Positions 63,784-64,000 of a stretch of 64,000 bases of DNA are shown one piece after another. How positions within the stretch are numbered: the first letter of the stretch is position 1; each line of letters starts with the position of its first letter. Made by a program: the position numbers and the translations under genes. This DNA is from Phycisphaerales bacterium. Its GTDB lineage: Bacteria > Planctomycetota > Phycisphaerae > UBA1845 > UTPLA1. The stretch covers positions 1,798,001-1,862,000 of the forward strand of contig JACKHI010000001.1 of the NCBI GenBank assembly GCA_020639075.1, given 5' to 3'. A model generated the notes under the pieces. The model was not told where the DNA came from. It was given only the letters and a program-made list of their open reading frames with translations, and did not search any database.

Positions 63784-64000
63784 GCATCTCGAATCCGGTC
63801 GAATACCATAAGGAGCCCGTCGCAGTACCTTATTTGGCCACTACGATTTGCGGCCGGGAATGATGCCGACTTTGGTTGAGTTCCCCTTCCAGTCGTCGAT
63901 GACCACGACGAAGCGTTTCGGGCGACCCAGCCCGACGTCGCGTTTTCCCAATCCCTATTTCGGACATCTGACAGGGACCCCCGATTGTTGCGCCTGTCCG
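63784..64000. other. upstream region of the sensor kinase at the window edge
   Basis: No confident gene. A minus-strand frame just before 63850 ends with RPKRFVVVIDDWKGNSTKVG and a stop; it is open for only about 40 codons and may be the tail of a gene fragment. Confidence 0.3.

Overview
The window looks like chromosomal DNA from a GC-rich Planctomycetota bacterium, probably Phycisphaerae-like. The assignment rests on gene content, not on any marker gene: an ECF sigma factor overlapping a giant Ser/Thr kinase with WD40 and TPR repeats, a second zinc-ribbon membrane kinase, a long kelch/fibronectin protein ending in a dockerin-type tail, and very large multi-domain signalling proteins. No rRNA or complete tRNA gene was seen.

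Layout. 0-3.5 kb: membrane Ser/Thr kinase. 3.9-15.2 kb: a complete, apparently intact type III-A CRISPR-Cas locus, all on the minus strand (cas6, cas10/csm1, csm2, csm3, csm4, csm5, cas1, cas2, a 19-repeat array, then a CARF-HEPN csm6-like RNase), preceded by a stand-alone RelA/SpoT-type HD hydrolase. 16-18.3 kb: an exported InlB-repeat protein and a WYL regulator. 18.6-21.2 kb: a compact plus-strand island (tyrosine recombinase, two small proteins, Orc1/Cdc6-like AAA+ ATPase). Its genes carry archaeal-looking TATA boxes about 25-32 bp before the start codons, and three of the four lack Shine-Dalgarno sequences. 21.7-26.8 kb: the kelch/dockerin protein.

27-37.2 kb: a plus-strand accessory element. 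It encodes small unknown proteins, a HerA/TraG-like ATPase, a GrpE-like protein overlapping a lid-less DnaK, a VWA protein, a tail-anchored J-like protein without HPD, an AAA ATPase, a HEPN protein and an excisionase-like protein. Four copies of a roughly 30-bp motif, unlike anything else I noticed in the window, lie upstream of genes here and tie the region together. The GrpE-DnaK-VWA-J cassette is the best candidate for an undescribed system. 37.6-43.9 kb: a transposase and a prophage remnant (P4-type primase tail, ParB-methyltransferase, HARE winged-helix protein, HNH nuclease, small terminase) bounded by copies of a repeat that always breaks at CCCGGAGG. 43.9-51 kb: a duplicated-domain lipoprotein and the ECF sigma/kinase pair. 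51-54.8 kb: a nest of whole and broken insertion sequences. 55-63.8 kb: a pilin-like protein, an HDOD-REC-GGDEF-REC-GAF-HD-GYP regulator and a CHASE-PAS hybrid histidine kinase.

All assignments are by eye from motifs, spacing and known family patterns. No database search was run.
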